DNA from: Hyphomicrobiales bacterium | GTDB lineage: Bacteria > Pseudomonadota > Alphaproteobacteria > Rhizobiales > Beijerinckiaceae | NCBI GenBank assembly: GCA_019075905.1 | Contig: JAGXAM010000001.1 | Span: forward strand, 1-64,000 | Reading direction: 5' to 3' | DNA: 64,000 nucleotides | Shown: piece after piece, positions 46,201-53,984 of the stretch | How the letters are laid out: every line of letters begins with the position of its first letter | How positions within the stretch are numbered: the stretch's first letter is position 1 | Translations under genes and position numbers: made by a program | The notes under the pieces: generated by a model | Told to the model about the DNA's origin: nothing | The model's database searches: none | The model's input: the letters and a program-made list of their open reading frames with translations, nothing else

Positions 46201-47380
46201 GATAGCCGCGGGCAACGCCGGGGCCACCGATCAGCAATTCGCCCTCGACACCCTCGTCGAGCAGATTGAGGTCGTCATCGGCGACATAGCAGGTGTAATT
46301 GGGGATCGGGCCGCCAATGGTCACCGGCGCGCCCGGAAGGACTTCGGCAATGGTGGCGACAACCGTGGCCTCGGTCGGGCCATAGGAATTGTAGATATGG
46401 CGTCCGGCGCGGCACCAGGTGGCGGCAATCGACGGCGGGCAGGCCTCGCCGCCAAGAATGATCACCCGCAAGGAGGCGATGTCGCGCGGCAGCAGGCCGA
46501 GCAGCGTCGGCACCGTGTCGAGCACCGTGACACCGGCCTTGTCCATGATGTCGGGCAGGCGATCGGCCTCGCCCATCATGGCCGGGGTGGCGACAAACAG
46601 CGTGGCACCGACCAGATAGGGCACCCAGATTTCTTCCATCGACAGGTCGAAGGCCACCGAGGCGCCCTGAAAGACTACGTCGTCCTTGTTCAGGGCGTAG
46701 ATTTCATTGGCGGCGCGCAGATAATGGCAGATATTGGCCTGGGTGATGACGATGCCCTTGGGCACGCCGGTCGAGCCGGATGTATAGATCATATAGGCCG
46801 GATGCTCGCGCGTCAGGCCGGGCTGACGGGCCGGGACTTCGCGGCTGTCCTCAGGATCGCTCAGCAAGGCCGTGGTCGCAATCTTGCAGGCAAGGCCCGC
46901 GGCCTCGGCTTTGGGGGCGAAGGTTTCGGAGGTCAGAAGCAACGAGGCCTCGGCATCGGCAAGGCAGACATTGATGCGCTCCAGCGGCGCATCGCTATCA
47001 AAGGGAAGCCAGGCCGCGCCGCTGAGAGCAATGCCGATCTGGGCGATCAGCAATTCGGGGCCACGCGCAGCCCACAGGCCGACGACATTGCCGGCGCCAA
47101 TGCCGGCACGCATCAGGCCACGCGCCACGCCGAGGGCGCGCGCCTCAACCTCGCGATAGGTCAGGCTCAGGCCATCGCTGACCATGGCGACGCGCTCGCC
47201 ATATTGCGCCACGGAAGCGCGGAAAATCTCGCTCAGTGTCTCGTCGCGAATCAGGTCGGGGCGCCTGGTGCCGCGCAACACGGCCTTTTGCGGCTGGCTG
47301 ACGCTGGTGCCCTCGCGGGGTGCGCCATTCAGCGCAATGATGCGGCCGGTCTCGGCACTGATGTCACCGGTGCCGCTCAT
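43244..47380 (-). CDS. Pls-like single-module nonribosomal peptide synthetase with membrane-embedded C-terminus
   Basis: 1378 residues from ATG 47380; an N-terminal extension of 64 residues in the longer frame has no domain. The adenylation domain (about 45-545) has A3 [13 protein letters not shown] (197-209), A5 [10 protein letters not shown], A7 YRSGDAV, A8 [20 protein letters not shown] and the A10 Lys at about 534 in SSGKVNR. The Asp of AFDLS marks an amino-acid-activating pocket. The carrier domain has the phosphopantetheine Ser at about 592 in [11 protein letters not shown]. The remainder has six membrane helices in three pairs, alternating with three left-handed-beta-helix-like soluble domains. 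This is the architecture of Pls, the epsilon-poly-L-lysine synthetase. It has no thioesterase or condensation domain. The product is unknown; no degrading enzyme is adjacent. Confidence 0.88.
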   Translation of the reverse strand: [1378 protein letters not shown]

Positions 47381-47645
47381 GATACGAAAATTCCGGGATT
47401 TGCTACGAGATTCGACAGCTGACACGATAAATACCCCGTTGCGGGCGACAATCGCAGCCATCCGCGGCAAAGCGGCGACCGGGATTGGATGAAGCGCTGC
47501 GAGGTCATGGCCCCCTCTGTCCGCGAAGACCCGGGGCTCATGCCCAAATCCCGAAGACCCACCGCCAGACAAGGCCGCCCGTCAGCGCCCTGCCCTTGCC
47601 GGAACCTATGCCGCAGCCCGCCTGAATGGTGCATGAACGACGCCG

Positions 47646-48293
47646 TTAACCCAGCCATGTGCCGCTCCCTGACTGAAAATCGAGAGCGCGGCCTTGATAT
47701 ATGTCGGCATGGGTGGCCGAAACCGGGTCCATCCCGGCCAGAAGCACCAGCAACACCCGGCCAATGCCGCCATGGGCCACCACCAAAGTGTCGCCATCGA
47801 GCGTTTCCAGCCATGTCGTCACCCGCGCCGCGACCTCGGCATAGCTCTCGCCACCGGGCGGCGCGAAGCCCCAGCGGTCCTGTTCGCGGGCGGCCGCCGC
47901 GGCCGGAAAGCGCCGGGTGATTTCCGCCCAGGTCATGCCCTCCCAGTCACCAAAGGCGATTTCCTTCAAGCGGTCGTCGGTGGCAAAGGGGGCCTGCGGC
48001 AGGCCGAGGCCCTCGCGCACGATCGCCATGGTGGCGCAGGCGCGCAGCAGCGGCGAGGCGACCATGGCCAGTTGCGGCGGATGGCGATCAGCGCTTTCGG
48101 GAAGCGCGGCGGCGCAAATGCCGGCGGCAGCCCCGGCCTGTGCCCTGCCCCTGGCATTGAGCGGCGTATCACGCTGACCTTGCAGGCGACCGGCCGCGTT
48201 CCAATCGGTCTCGCCATGGCGCAGAAAGATCAAACGATAAGCCAGTTGCACGGGATCAGATACCCCGACCTGCGCCACGAGGGAGGGCGACAC
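47646..48293 (-). CDS. Histidine phosphatase family protein (phosphoglycerate-mutase-like)
   Basis: Branch 1 histidine phosphatase of 215 residues, transferring phosphate through a catalytic His. The RHG motif is FLRHGETDWN, the second catalytic His is in VVAHGGIGR, and the SPLLRACATM and DDRLKEIAFGDWEGM segments fit the family. GTG 48293 lies 2 bases downstream of the fabI stop, so translation is probably coupled; a second GTG at 48251 is possible. The substrate is unknown. In rhizobia, from memory, this gene lies between fabI and aroC; here 7.7 kb of other genes intervene before aroC. Confidence 0.85.
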   Translation of the reverse strand: MSPSLVAQVGVSDPVQLAYRLIFLRHGETDWNAAGRLQGQRDTPLNARGRAQAGAAAGICAAALPESADRHPPQLAMVASPLLRACATMAIVREGLGLPQAPFATDDRLKEIAFGDWEGMTWAEITRRFPAAAAAREQDRWGFAPPGGESYAEVAARVTTWLETLDGDTLVVAHGGIGRVLLVLLAGMDPVSATHADIYQGRALDFQSGSGTWLG

Positions 48294-48295
48294 GC

Positions 48296-49132
48296 TCAGA
48301 CAACGCCAATATCCGGCGCGGCGGGGTTCTTCATGCCCACGACATGATAACCGGCATCAACATGCAGGATTTCACCGGTGATCCCGCGCGCCATCGATGA
48401 GGCCAGAAACGCAGCAGTTTCACCGACTTCCTCAATGGTCACCGTGCGGCGCAACGGGGCGTTATATTCGTTCCATTTAAGAATATAGCGGAAATCGCCG
48501 ATGCCGGAGGCCGCCAGAGTCTTGATCGGCCCGGCGGAAATGGCGTTGACGCGAATGCCCTTTTCGCCAAGGTCAGCCGCCAGATAACGCACGCTGGCCT
48601 CCAGCGCAGCCTTGGCAACGCCCATGACATTGTAATGGGGCATCCATTTTTCAGCGCCGTAATAGGTCAGGGTCAGCAGCGAGCCGCCCTCCTTCATCAG
48701 TTTTTCGGCGCGCTGCGCCACTGCCGTGAAGGAATAGCAGGAGATCAGCAGCGAATTGGTGAAATTATCGGCTGTCGTCTCGACATAGCGCCCGGTCAGC
48801 TGGTCCTTGTCGGAAAAGGCGATGCAATGGACGACAAAATCGAGGTGGCCCCAGACGCGGGCAACTTCGGCAAAAACGGCGTCGAGCGAGGCTGTGTCGG
48901 TGACATCGCAATGGCCGACCACCAGACCATCGACTTCGGCAGCCAGCGGGCGCACGCGCTTTTCCAGCGCCTCGCCCTGATAGGTGAAAGCCAGTTCGGC
49001 CCCGGCCGCATGCGCGGCCCTGGCAATGCCCCAGGCGATCGAGCGGCCGTTGGCGAGGCCCATGATCAGGCCACGCTTGCCCTTGAGAATGGCGCTCGTT
49101 GCGGGCGCAGTTACGCTGTCTTCCTGCATCAT
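48296..49132 (-). CDS. fabI: Enoyl-[acyl-carrier-protein] reductase FabI
   Basis: NADH-dependent reduction of enoyl-ACP in type II fatty acid synthesis. The 278-residue SDR-fold protein has GLIMGLANGRSIAWGI (cofactor loop) and the FabI active-site triad in the Y-x10-Y-x6-K arrangement: Tyr157, Tyr167 and Lys174 within LTYYGAEKWMPHYNVMGVAK. A KTLAASGIGDF loop and a C-terminal GEILHVDAGYHVVGM stretch complete the family picture. ATG 49129 is a near-identical alternative start. It is the first gene of a minus-strand run including the phosphatase; an ECF sigma factor gene is divergent. Confidence 0.95.
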   Translation of the reverse strand: MMQEDSVTAPATSAILKGKRGLIMGLANGRSIAWGIARAAHAAGAELAFTYQGEALEKRVRPLAAEVDGLVVGHCDVTDTASLDAVFAEVARVWGHLDFVVHCIAFSDKDQLTGRYVETTADNFTNSLLISCYSFTAVAQRAEKLMKEGGSLLTLTYYGAEKWMPHYNVMGVAKAALEASVRYLAADLGEKGIRVNAISAGPIKTLAASGIGDFRYILKWNEYNAPLRRTVTIEEVGETAAFLASSMARGITGEILHVDAGYHVVGMKNPAAPDIGVV

Positions 49133-49451
49133 CTCTCACACAAAGTTTTAGGAGGGCCAGGCGGCGGTCAAGCACGCAGTGAGAATAGTCGCGTTTATGC
49201 TTTCAGGCGCGCTGATGCAAGCGCCTGACAGCGCTTTGGCGGGGATTCTCGCTGAAAACACCCCGCCATTGTCGCTGAAGTGGTAAATAGCGGCACGGGC
49301 TGGCCCGCCGGCGCGCGCTTGCGCAGCGTCCGGGCTGTTAAAAAACTCGCGTCCGGACCCTTCGCCCACTGGCCATTTCCCGGCTTTTAAGTTAACAATT
49401 TGTTAATGTCCGGGAGGCCTGACCGGGGCCCGGCAAGGTGAGGAAAGCCGC
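49133..49451. other. Gene-free divergent region between fabI and the sigma factor gene
   Basis: The 319-base region contains the perfect CtrA-type box at 49392-49406 near its right side and must also hold the fabI promoter on the left; no convincing -35/-10 pair for fabI was identified. No reading frame of note. Confidence 0.65.
49392..49406 (+). promoter_or_regulatory. Perfect CtrA-type box upstream of the ECF sigma gene
   Basis: TTAACAATTTGTTAA, exactly TTAA-N7-TTAA with symmetric TTAACA/TGTTAA arms, lies 46-60 bases upstream of the sigma factor start codon. It is the best match in the window to the consensus of the CtrA cell-cycle regulator. At this position it may activate or repress the sigma/anti-sigma operon. 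The symmetry also fits a generic dimeric repressor operator. Confidence 0.55.
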
Positions 49452-50003
49452 TTGAACCTGAGGAACGAAATAGAGCTTGTAACTCCGGCGCTTCGGCGCT
49501 TTGCGCAAGCCTTGTCCTCGGAAACAGAGGAGGTTGCATCGGGCTGCGGCGACGATATCGTGCATGAGGCGTTGCTGCGCGCCCTGAAATTCGAGCGCCC
49601 GCCGCGCGGCCTGTCGGTGCGGCTGTGGCTATATAGCCTCATATGCGCGATTTACCGGCAAGAATCAGCCGAAAGCCAGGCGGTGGCCAACCGCATCAAG
49701 CTGCATCGCCCGCACGGCCTGCGCGAGGCCAATGGCGGGCTGTGGCCCGAGCCGTTGATGGCCGTGACCAGCGCCTTGCAAAAGCTCGACATCGAGACCC
49801 GCGAATGCCTGTTGCTGGTGGTGCTCGAAGGCCTGACCTATAATGAAGTCGTCGATGTGCTGCAGATCCCCATGGATGTGATGCTGGCGCGCCTGGGGCG
49901 GGCCCGTGCGGCGCTGTCCGGACAAATGAAGGTGGCCAGCGGGCCGATGATGGCACACGGACAGCGGCAGGCGCCGACCGCGCACCTGCGGCTGGTGAAA
50001 TAG
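49452..50003 (+). CDS. ECF-type sigma-70 factor
   Basis: RNA polymerase sigma factor of 183 residues. The start is TTG 49452 with GAGGAAA just upstream; no ATG is available. Region 2 begins TPALRRFAQALSSETEE and GCGDDIVHEALLRALKF (about 10-60), and region 4 includes DIETRECLLLVVLEGLTYNEVVDVLQIPMDVMLARLGRARAAL (about 110-155) with the helix-turn-helix LTYNEVVDVLQIP. The N-terminal part resembles the alphaproteobacterial EcfG-adjacent groups, but NepR is not the neighbour. A GTG-start anti-sigma gene follows 10 bases later, typical of an autoregulated sigma/anti-sigma pair. The regulon and signal are unknown. Confidence 0.85.
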   Translation: MNLRNEIELVTPALRRFAQALSSETEEVASGCGDDIVHEALLRALKFERPPRGLSVRLWLYSLICAIYRQESAESQAVANRIKLHRPHGLREANGGLWPEPLMAVTSALQKLDIETRECLLLVVLEGLTYNEVVDVLQIPMDVMLARLGRARAALSGQMKVASGPMMAHGQRQAPTAHLRLVK

Positions 50004-50013
50004 GAGCCGGCCG

Positions 50014-50418
50014 GTGAGCGATGTGATGCACCAGGCTTCAGACGCCGACCTGCACCGCTATGTCGATGGCGAAAGCGGCCATCGCGAGCGCGATGCCGTG
50101 CGCCAGTGGCTGGCTGCGCATGACGAGGATGCCGAGCGCGTCGCAGCCTGGCGTCTGCAACGCCAGTTGCTGCATGCGCGGTTTGATGGCGTAGTGCGCG
50201 AAAGCCTGCCGGCGGCGCTGTCACTGCGCGCCAGCAGCACCACACGCTTTGCGATCTCGCCGCAATCACCCTTGACCCATCCGGCGGCAGAACCACCGCT
50301 GGCGGTGCGCTGTGGCAGCGAACAAGCGCTGGGCCACAGCCAGGTCAGCGCCTTCGTGCTGGGCTTTTGCGCGGCGCTGGTGCTGGTCTGCCTCCTGGTG
50401 TTCCTGCACCGGGGCTGA
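50014..50418 (+). CDS. Transmembrane anti-sigma factor
   Basis: 134-residue single-pass regulator, predicted to hold the ECF sigma factor at the membrane. GTG 50014 is preceded by AGGAG. The N-terminal anti-sigma region has DADLHRYVDGESGHRERDAV and the sigma-binding helix VAAWRLQRQLLHARFDGVV, as in the RsiW-like family of rhizobia; it lacks the zinc His-Cys-Cys of ZAS proteins. The C-terminal TM helix is SAFVLGFCAALVLVCLLVFLH with almost no periplasmic domain, so sensing may act through the membrane or another protein. It ends 25 bases before the glyS stop (convergent). Confidence 0.82.
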   Translation: MSDVMHQASDADLHRYVDGESGHRERDAVRQWLAAHDEDAERVAAWRLQRQLLHARFDGVVRESLPAALSLRASSTTRFAISPQSPLTHPAAEPPLAVRCGSEQALGHSQVSAFVLGFCAALVLVCLLVFLHRG

Positions 50419-50443
50419 AGCCCAAGCCGACGCCAGCCTGACC

Positions 50444-52555
50444 TTAGCCAGCTATCCTCGAAAAATCAGCCACGCTATTCATGGCCACGCGCAATTCATT
50501 GAGCAAGCGCAAGCGGTTGAGGCGCACCTGTGGGTTCGCATCATTGACCGTGACCGCCGCAAAAAACGCATCGACCGGGGCGCGCAGCCGCGCCAGCGCC
50601 CGCATGGCGGCGTCATAATCGCGCGCCTGCAGGGCCTGCGGCACGGCCTCGGCGGCGCGGGTGATGGCGGCGGCAAGTTGCTGCTCTTCCGGTTCGAGGC
50701 GCAGGCTTGGCGCGTGGTGCGGCGCAAAGGCGGCGGCACCATCCTTCTTTTCCTCGGCCTTGAGGATATTGGCAGCGCGCCGGTAGCCTGCCAGCAGGTT
50801 GCGGCCATCGTCGGTGCCAAGGAAGGCGGTCAGGGTCTGGGCGAGATCGGCCATGAGCTTGAGATCATCTTCGGCGGAAGCATCAAACAGCGCCCCGGCG
50901 ACATCAGGCGGGCAGCCGCGCTCTTTAAGGTATATCTTGAGCCTGTCATGGAAAAACTTCATGAGATCAAGCGCTTGCCCATCAGCCAGCTTGAGCTGGC
51001 AAGCCTCGGCTATGGCAGCCATATGGGCCTCGACCAGCGGGCGAAGTTTCACATTGAGGTTATTCTCGATCAGGATGCGGATGACCCCGAGTGCGGCGCG
51101 ACGCAGGGCATAGGGGTCCTTGCTGCCGGTCGGTTTTTCGCCGATCGCCCAGAAACCGCACAGCACATCGAGCTTGTCGGCGAGCGCCACGGCCATGGAG
51201 ACCGGCGCGGTCGGCACGCCGTCACCGGCACTAACCGGGCGGTAATGCGCGCCAATGGCTTCGGCGACATCGGCATCCTCACCCTGGGCGGCAGCGTAAC
51301 GCGCGCCCATGGTGCCCTGCAATTCAGGAAATTCGCCTACCATCTCGCTGACGAGATCGGCCTTGGCGAGCAAGGCCGCGCGGGCCGCAAGAGTGGGATC
51401 GGCACCGACCAGCGGCGCGAGATCGCGGCAGAGGGCCACCAGCCTCTGGACGCGGGCGGCCTGGGTTCCGAGCTTTTCCTGGAAAATGATCGAACCCAGT
51501 TTGGCAAGACGGCCCTGCAGCGGGATCTTCATGTCCGATTCAAAGAAGAATTTGGCGTCGGACAGGCGCGCCCGCACCACTTTCTCGTTGCCCGCGACAA
51601 TGGCCTTGCCGCCGTCACTGGCGATGATATTGGCGACCAGGATGAAGCGGTTGGCGAGTCGGCCGGTCGCCGGATTGCGCAAAACGAAGCATTTCTGGTT
51701 GGCGCGGATGGTGGCGCGAATCGCCTCATCGGGCACGGCCAGAAACGCCGCATCAAAGCTGCCCATCAGCGTCACCGGCCATTCGACCAGTCCGGCGACC
51801 TCGTGCAGCAGGCCTTCATCCTCCACCAGTTCCAGCCCCTGGGCAAAGGCAAGGTCACGGGCATCATGCAGGATGATGTCGCGGCGGCGGGCGGCGTCCA
51901 GCACCACTTTCGCCCTGGCGAGGGCATCGACATAATCATCAAAGCGCCGCACCGTGAAACTGCCGGGCGCCATGAAACGGTGGCCGCGCGAGCTGTTGCC
52001 GGCCGGCACGCCGCCAACCTGAAACGGCACGATCTCGGGTTCGGAGGTTTCCGGCCCGAAGGTGCAGATGATCGAATGCAGCGGGCGCACCCAGGTCGGG
52101 GCCTCCGGCAGGGCGGAAGCCGCGCCCCAGCGCATGGATTTGGGCCAGGGGAAGGTCTTGATCAGCTGCGGCAATTGTTCGGCCAGCACGTCCAGCGCCG
52201 GTTTGCCGGCGATTTTGGTGGTGGCGACATAAAAGGCGCCCTTTTTGGGGTCGTTTTCGATTTTCGCCTGGTCGATGCTGTCAAGCCCGGCGCTTTTCAG
52301 AAAGCCGGCAAGGGCGGCCTCCGGGGCACCGACGCGCGGGCCCTTACGCTCTTCACGACGGTCGGGCTGGCGGATTGGCAGGCCGGTGACATGCAGCACG
52401 AGGCGGCGCGGCGTGACATGGGCAATCGCGCCCTCATAGGTGAGCCCGGCCTCGACCAGCGCGCCAGTGACGCGTGCCTGCAGCTCCCGCGCGGCATCCG
52501 CCTGCATACGTGCCGGAATTTCTTCGGAAAACAGTTCGAGCAGCAGGTCGGGCAT
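50444..52555 (-). CDS. glyS: Glycyl-tRNA synthetase beta subunit
   Basis: Beta subunit of the bacterial alpha2-beta2 glycyl-tRNA synthetase, needed for tRNA binding and activity. From ATG 52555 it has 703 residues: [18 protein letters not shown] is the signature N-terminus, with FPKSMRW-like [10 protein letters not shown] and SHRFMAPG-like [10 protein letters not shown] segments and [14 protein letters not shown] near the front. The C-terminal half has the anticodon-binding DALR domain ([11 protein letters not shown] near the end). glyQ, normally directly upstream, is not in this window; the neighbour upstream is the CDGSH gene, separated by a strong hairpin. Confidence 0.95.
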   Translation of the reverse strand: MPDLLLELFSEEIPARMQADAARELQARVTGALVEAGLTYEGAIAHVTPRRLVLHVTGLPIRQPDRREERKGPRVGAPEAALAGFLKSAGLDSIDQAKIENDPKKGAFYVATTKIAGKPALDVLAEQLPQLIKTFPWPKSMRWGAASALPEAPTWVRPLHSIICTFGPETSEPEIVPFQVGGVPAGNSSRGHRFMAPGSFTVRRFDDYVDALARAKVVLDAARRRDIILHDARDLAFAQGLELVEDEGLLHEVAGLVEWPVTLMGSFDAAFLAVPDEAIRATIRANQKCFVLRNPATGRLANRFILVANIIASDGGKAIVAGNEKVVRARLSDAKFFFESDMKIPLQGRLAKLGSIIFQEKLGTQAARVQRLVALCRDLAPLVGADPTLAARAALLAKADLVSEMVGEFPELQGTMGARYAAAQGEDADVAEAIGAHYRPVSAGDGVPTAPVSMAVALADKLDVLCGFWAIGEKPTGSKDPYALRRAALGVIRILIENNLNVKLRPLVEAHMAAIAEACQLKLADGQALDLMKFFHDRLKIYLKERGCPPDVAGALFDASAEDDLKLMADLAQTLTAFLGTDDGRNLLAGYRRAANILKAEEKKDGAAAFAPHHAPSLRLEPEEQQLAAAITRAAEAVPQALQARDYDAAMRALARLRAPVDAFFAAVTVNDANPQVRLNRLRLLNELRVAMNSVADFSRIAG

Positions 52556-52579
52556 GGCACTTCTTGGGAAAACGAACAA

Positions 52580-52604
52580 CGCCCCGCCCTTAACAGGCGG
52601 GGCG
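52580..52604 (-). terminator. Terminator after the CDGSH gene
   Basis: CGCCCCGCC and GGCGGGGCG form a perfect 9-base-pair GC stem with a 7-base loop. On the minus strand it is followed by TTGTTCGTTTT. It lies 29 bases past the CDGSH stop and 24 bases before the glyS start, so it probably ends the CDGSH transcript and partly isolates glyS. Confidence 0.7.
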
Positions 52605-52633
52605 AGCTTTGGCAAAACCGGTTTGGCGCGGCG

Positions 52634-52873
52634 TCAGAGCCGGGCGTGCGTGCCATCACACAGCGGCGCATTGCCCGTGTGCTTGCAGCCGCACATATAG
52701 GCAGCGCCATCCTTCTCGGCCTTGTAGGCGGTCGGCGTAAAGCTTGATCCCTTGTGCGAACCGTCGCAGAAAGGCTGGTTTTTCGATTGGCCGCAAGCGC
52801 ACCAATAATAGGTCTTGCCGGCTTCGACATCGACCTTGTAGGGCATTTTCTGGGCGATATGGGGTTCAGCCAT
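52634..52873 (-). CDS. CDGSH iron-sulphur domain protein (double domain)
   Basis: Small [2Fe-2S] protein of 79 residues with two CDGSH-type motifs. The first is CACGQSKNQPFCDGSH and the second CGCKHTGNAPLCDGTH, each a C-x-C-x2-(S/T)-x3-P-x-C-D-G-(S/T)-H cluster that binds one iron-sulphur centre through three Cys and one His. The tandem arrangement is the prokaryotic MitoNEET-like type. ATG 52873 has AGGGA upstream. A role in redox or iron homeostasis is known for the family; no specific pathway is indicated here. Confidence 0.93.
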   Translation of the reverse strand: MAEPHIAQKMPYKVDVEAGKTYYWCACGQSKNQPFCDGSHKGSSFTPTAYKAEKDGAAYMCGCKHTGNAPLCDGTHARL

Positions 52874-53010
52874 CGGGGTTCCCTGCATCTGGAAGATTAT
52901 TCCGGGAGATTCCGGATTTATCGTGTGTGCGACAATTCAGGGGGCCTGTCCATTGCCCGCCTGCAAGCGTGACTGTGCATCGATTTTAGTTCATCGATAT
53001 GGCGGGTGAA

Positions 53011-53039
53011 TTGACAAGCGCAACCCAAGTGAGTTTAAT
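53011..53039 (+). promoter_or_regulatory. Sigma70-like promoter upstream of the AT-rich orphan gene
   Basis: TTGACA (53011-53016), a 17-base spacer and TTTAAT (53034-53039): the -35 is perfect and the -10 differs from TATAAT by one base. It lies 160 bases upstream of the orphan gene start and is stronger-looking than most sites in the window, implying a leader of about 150 bases. Confidence 0.6.
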
Positions 53040-53198
53040 TGAAGGGAAGCGGTAAAGGCATATTTTTACTTGCAACTCGAGCATTTTTATTCGCGCGATG
53101 GCGCATATCGCGCTCAAAAGAAGGTGGCGGTGGCAGATCAGCTTTTCGGGGTACGCCCGCAGCGAACAAAGTGCCGGATTTTTCATGAGGGGGAAAAT

Positions 53199-53894
53199 AT
53201 GAACAATAAAACAATAACTTTCGGCGAAGTCATTCTTCGCTGGGCGCACAGCGAGTTGGGCGCAGAGGTTAGTGGCGTGTATTATTACGACTTAGAACAA
53301 GAATTAAAAAAAAACAAAGAATCAATCTGCGTCGATAGCATATTAAATAATCCGTCATCTTTATCGTTAAACTTCGCATTATCGTTAGTTATTCGATGCT
53401 TCTATGTAAGGTCGGCTTTGTTTATTAATTTTCTAACAAACATTACGTCTTTTGAGGAAAAATGTATATCAAAAGGCGATCTTGATCATTTATTGGTTCC
53501 GCCGAATGTTTGGGAAGGCATCACTGAAGCACACGTTGCCAGTGGAATTTTCTCGAGTAGCGAATATGTCACCTACAAACATTCATATAAATTTGTACAG
53601 TTTTCGAAATACGTAAAAATCAGGTGCGAAGAATCAAGTTGCGGAAAAAGCCCCACATGTCCACTGGGCTCTTGCAAAGATGCAGGAGCGCCGAGCAACA
53701 AACCTAGAGACGCCAATACCCGCGATTGGGACCCTCTGGTAATCGGATGCGCATCAATTTTGGGTAATCCGCGCCCGGTATTGGTCGATGGCTATCACCG
53801 CGCTGTGGCCGCTTGGAAGAATTCGGAAGAATCCGGGGATGCTGACCTCCACCTGCGTGCCTACGTTCCTGTGGGCATGAACTTCGGGCAATAA
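53199..53894 (+). CDS. AT-rich orphan protein with a ParB-like DGYHR motif
   Basis: Unrecognised 231-residue soluble protein. ATG 53199 has a strong GAGGGGG ribosome site; an in-frame TTG at 53070 is less likely. The base and codon use is clearly AT-rich for about 500 bases, unlike its neighbours, pointing to horizontal transfer. A Cys cluster IRCEESSCGKSPTCPLGSC (about 147-165) could bind metal. Near the C-terminus, RPVLVDGYHRAVAAWK resembles the DGxHR motif of ParB/Srx-like nucleotide-binding folds. Preceded by its own promoter and followed by REP-like repeats, it is isolated on its strand. A mobile or defence-related role is conceivable, but no function can be assigned. Confidence 0.7.
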   Translation: MNNKTITFGEVILRWAHSELGAEVSGVYYYDLEQELKKNKESICVDSILNNPSSLSLNFALSLVIRCFYVRSALFINFLTNITSFEEKCISKGDLDHLLVPPNVWEGITEAHVASGIFSSSEYVTYKHSYKFVQFSKYVKIRCEESSCGKSPTCPLGSCKDAGAPSNKPRDANTRDWDPLVIGCASILGNPRPVLVDGYHRAVAAWKNSEESGDADLHLRAYVPVGMNFGQ

Positions 53895-53984
53895 TCCGCT
53901 CATGTTTGACCGCGTGGTCTTTGCCGCGCCCCGTTGGCATGGCGAGCGCGATGAAAGACAGCGAGCGGCTTTTACCACCACACA

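Noticed and set aside
45362-47422. 686-codon plus-strand frame opposite the Pls-like synthetase
   Set aside because: Composition is Gly/Ala/Asp/Arg-rich without motifs, and the minus strand carries all adenylation and carrier motifs.
50312-52747. 811-codon plus-strand frame opposite glyS
   Set aside because: No domain signatures. glyS motifs are complete on the minus strand; the long frame results from GC-rich codon bias.
53070-53198. N-terminal extension of the orphan gene from TTG 53070
   Set aside because: It lacks a good ribosome site, whereas ATG 53199 has GAGGGGG at proper spacing. The extension also has different base composition from the body.
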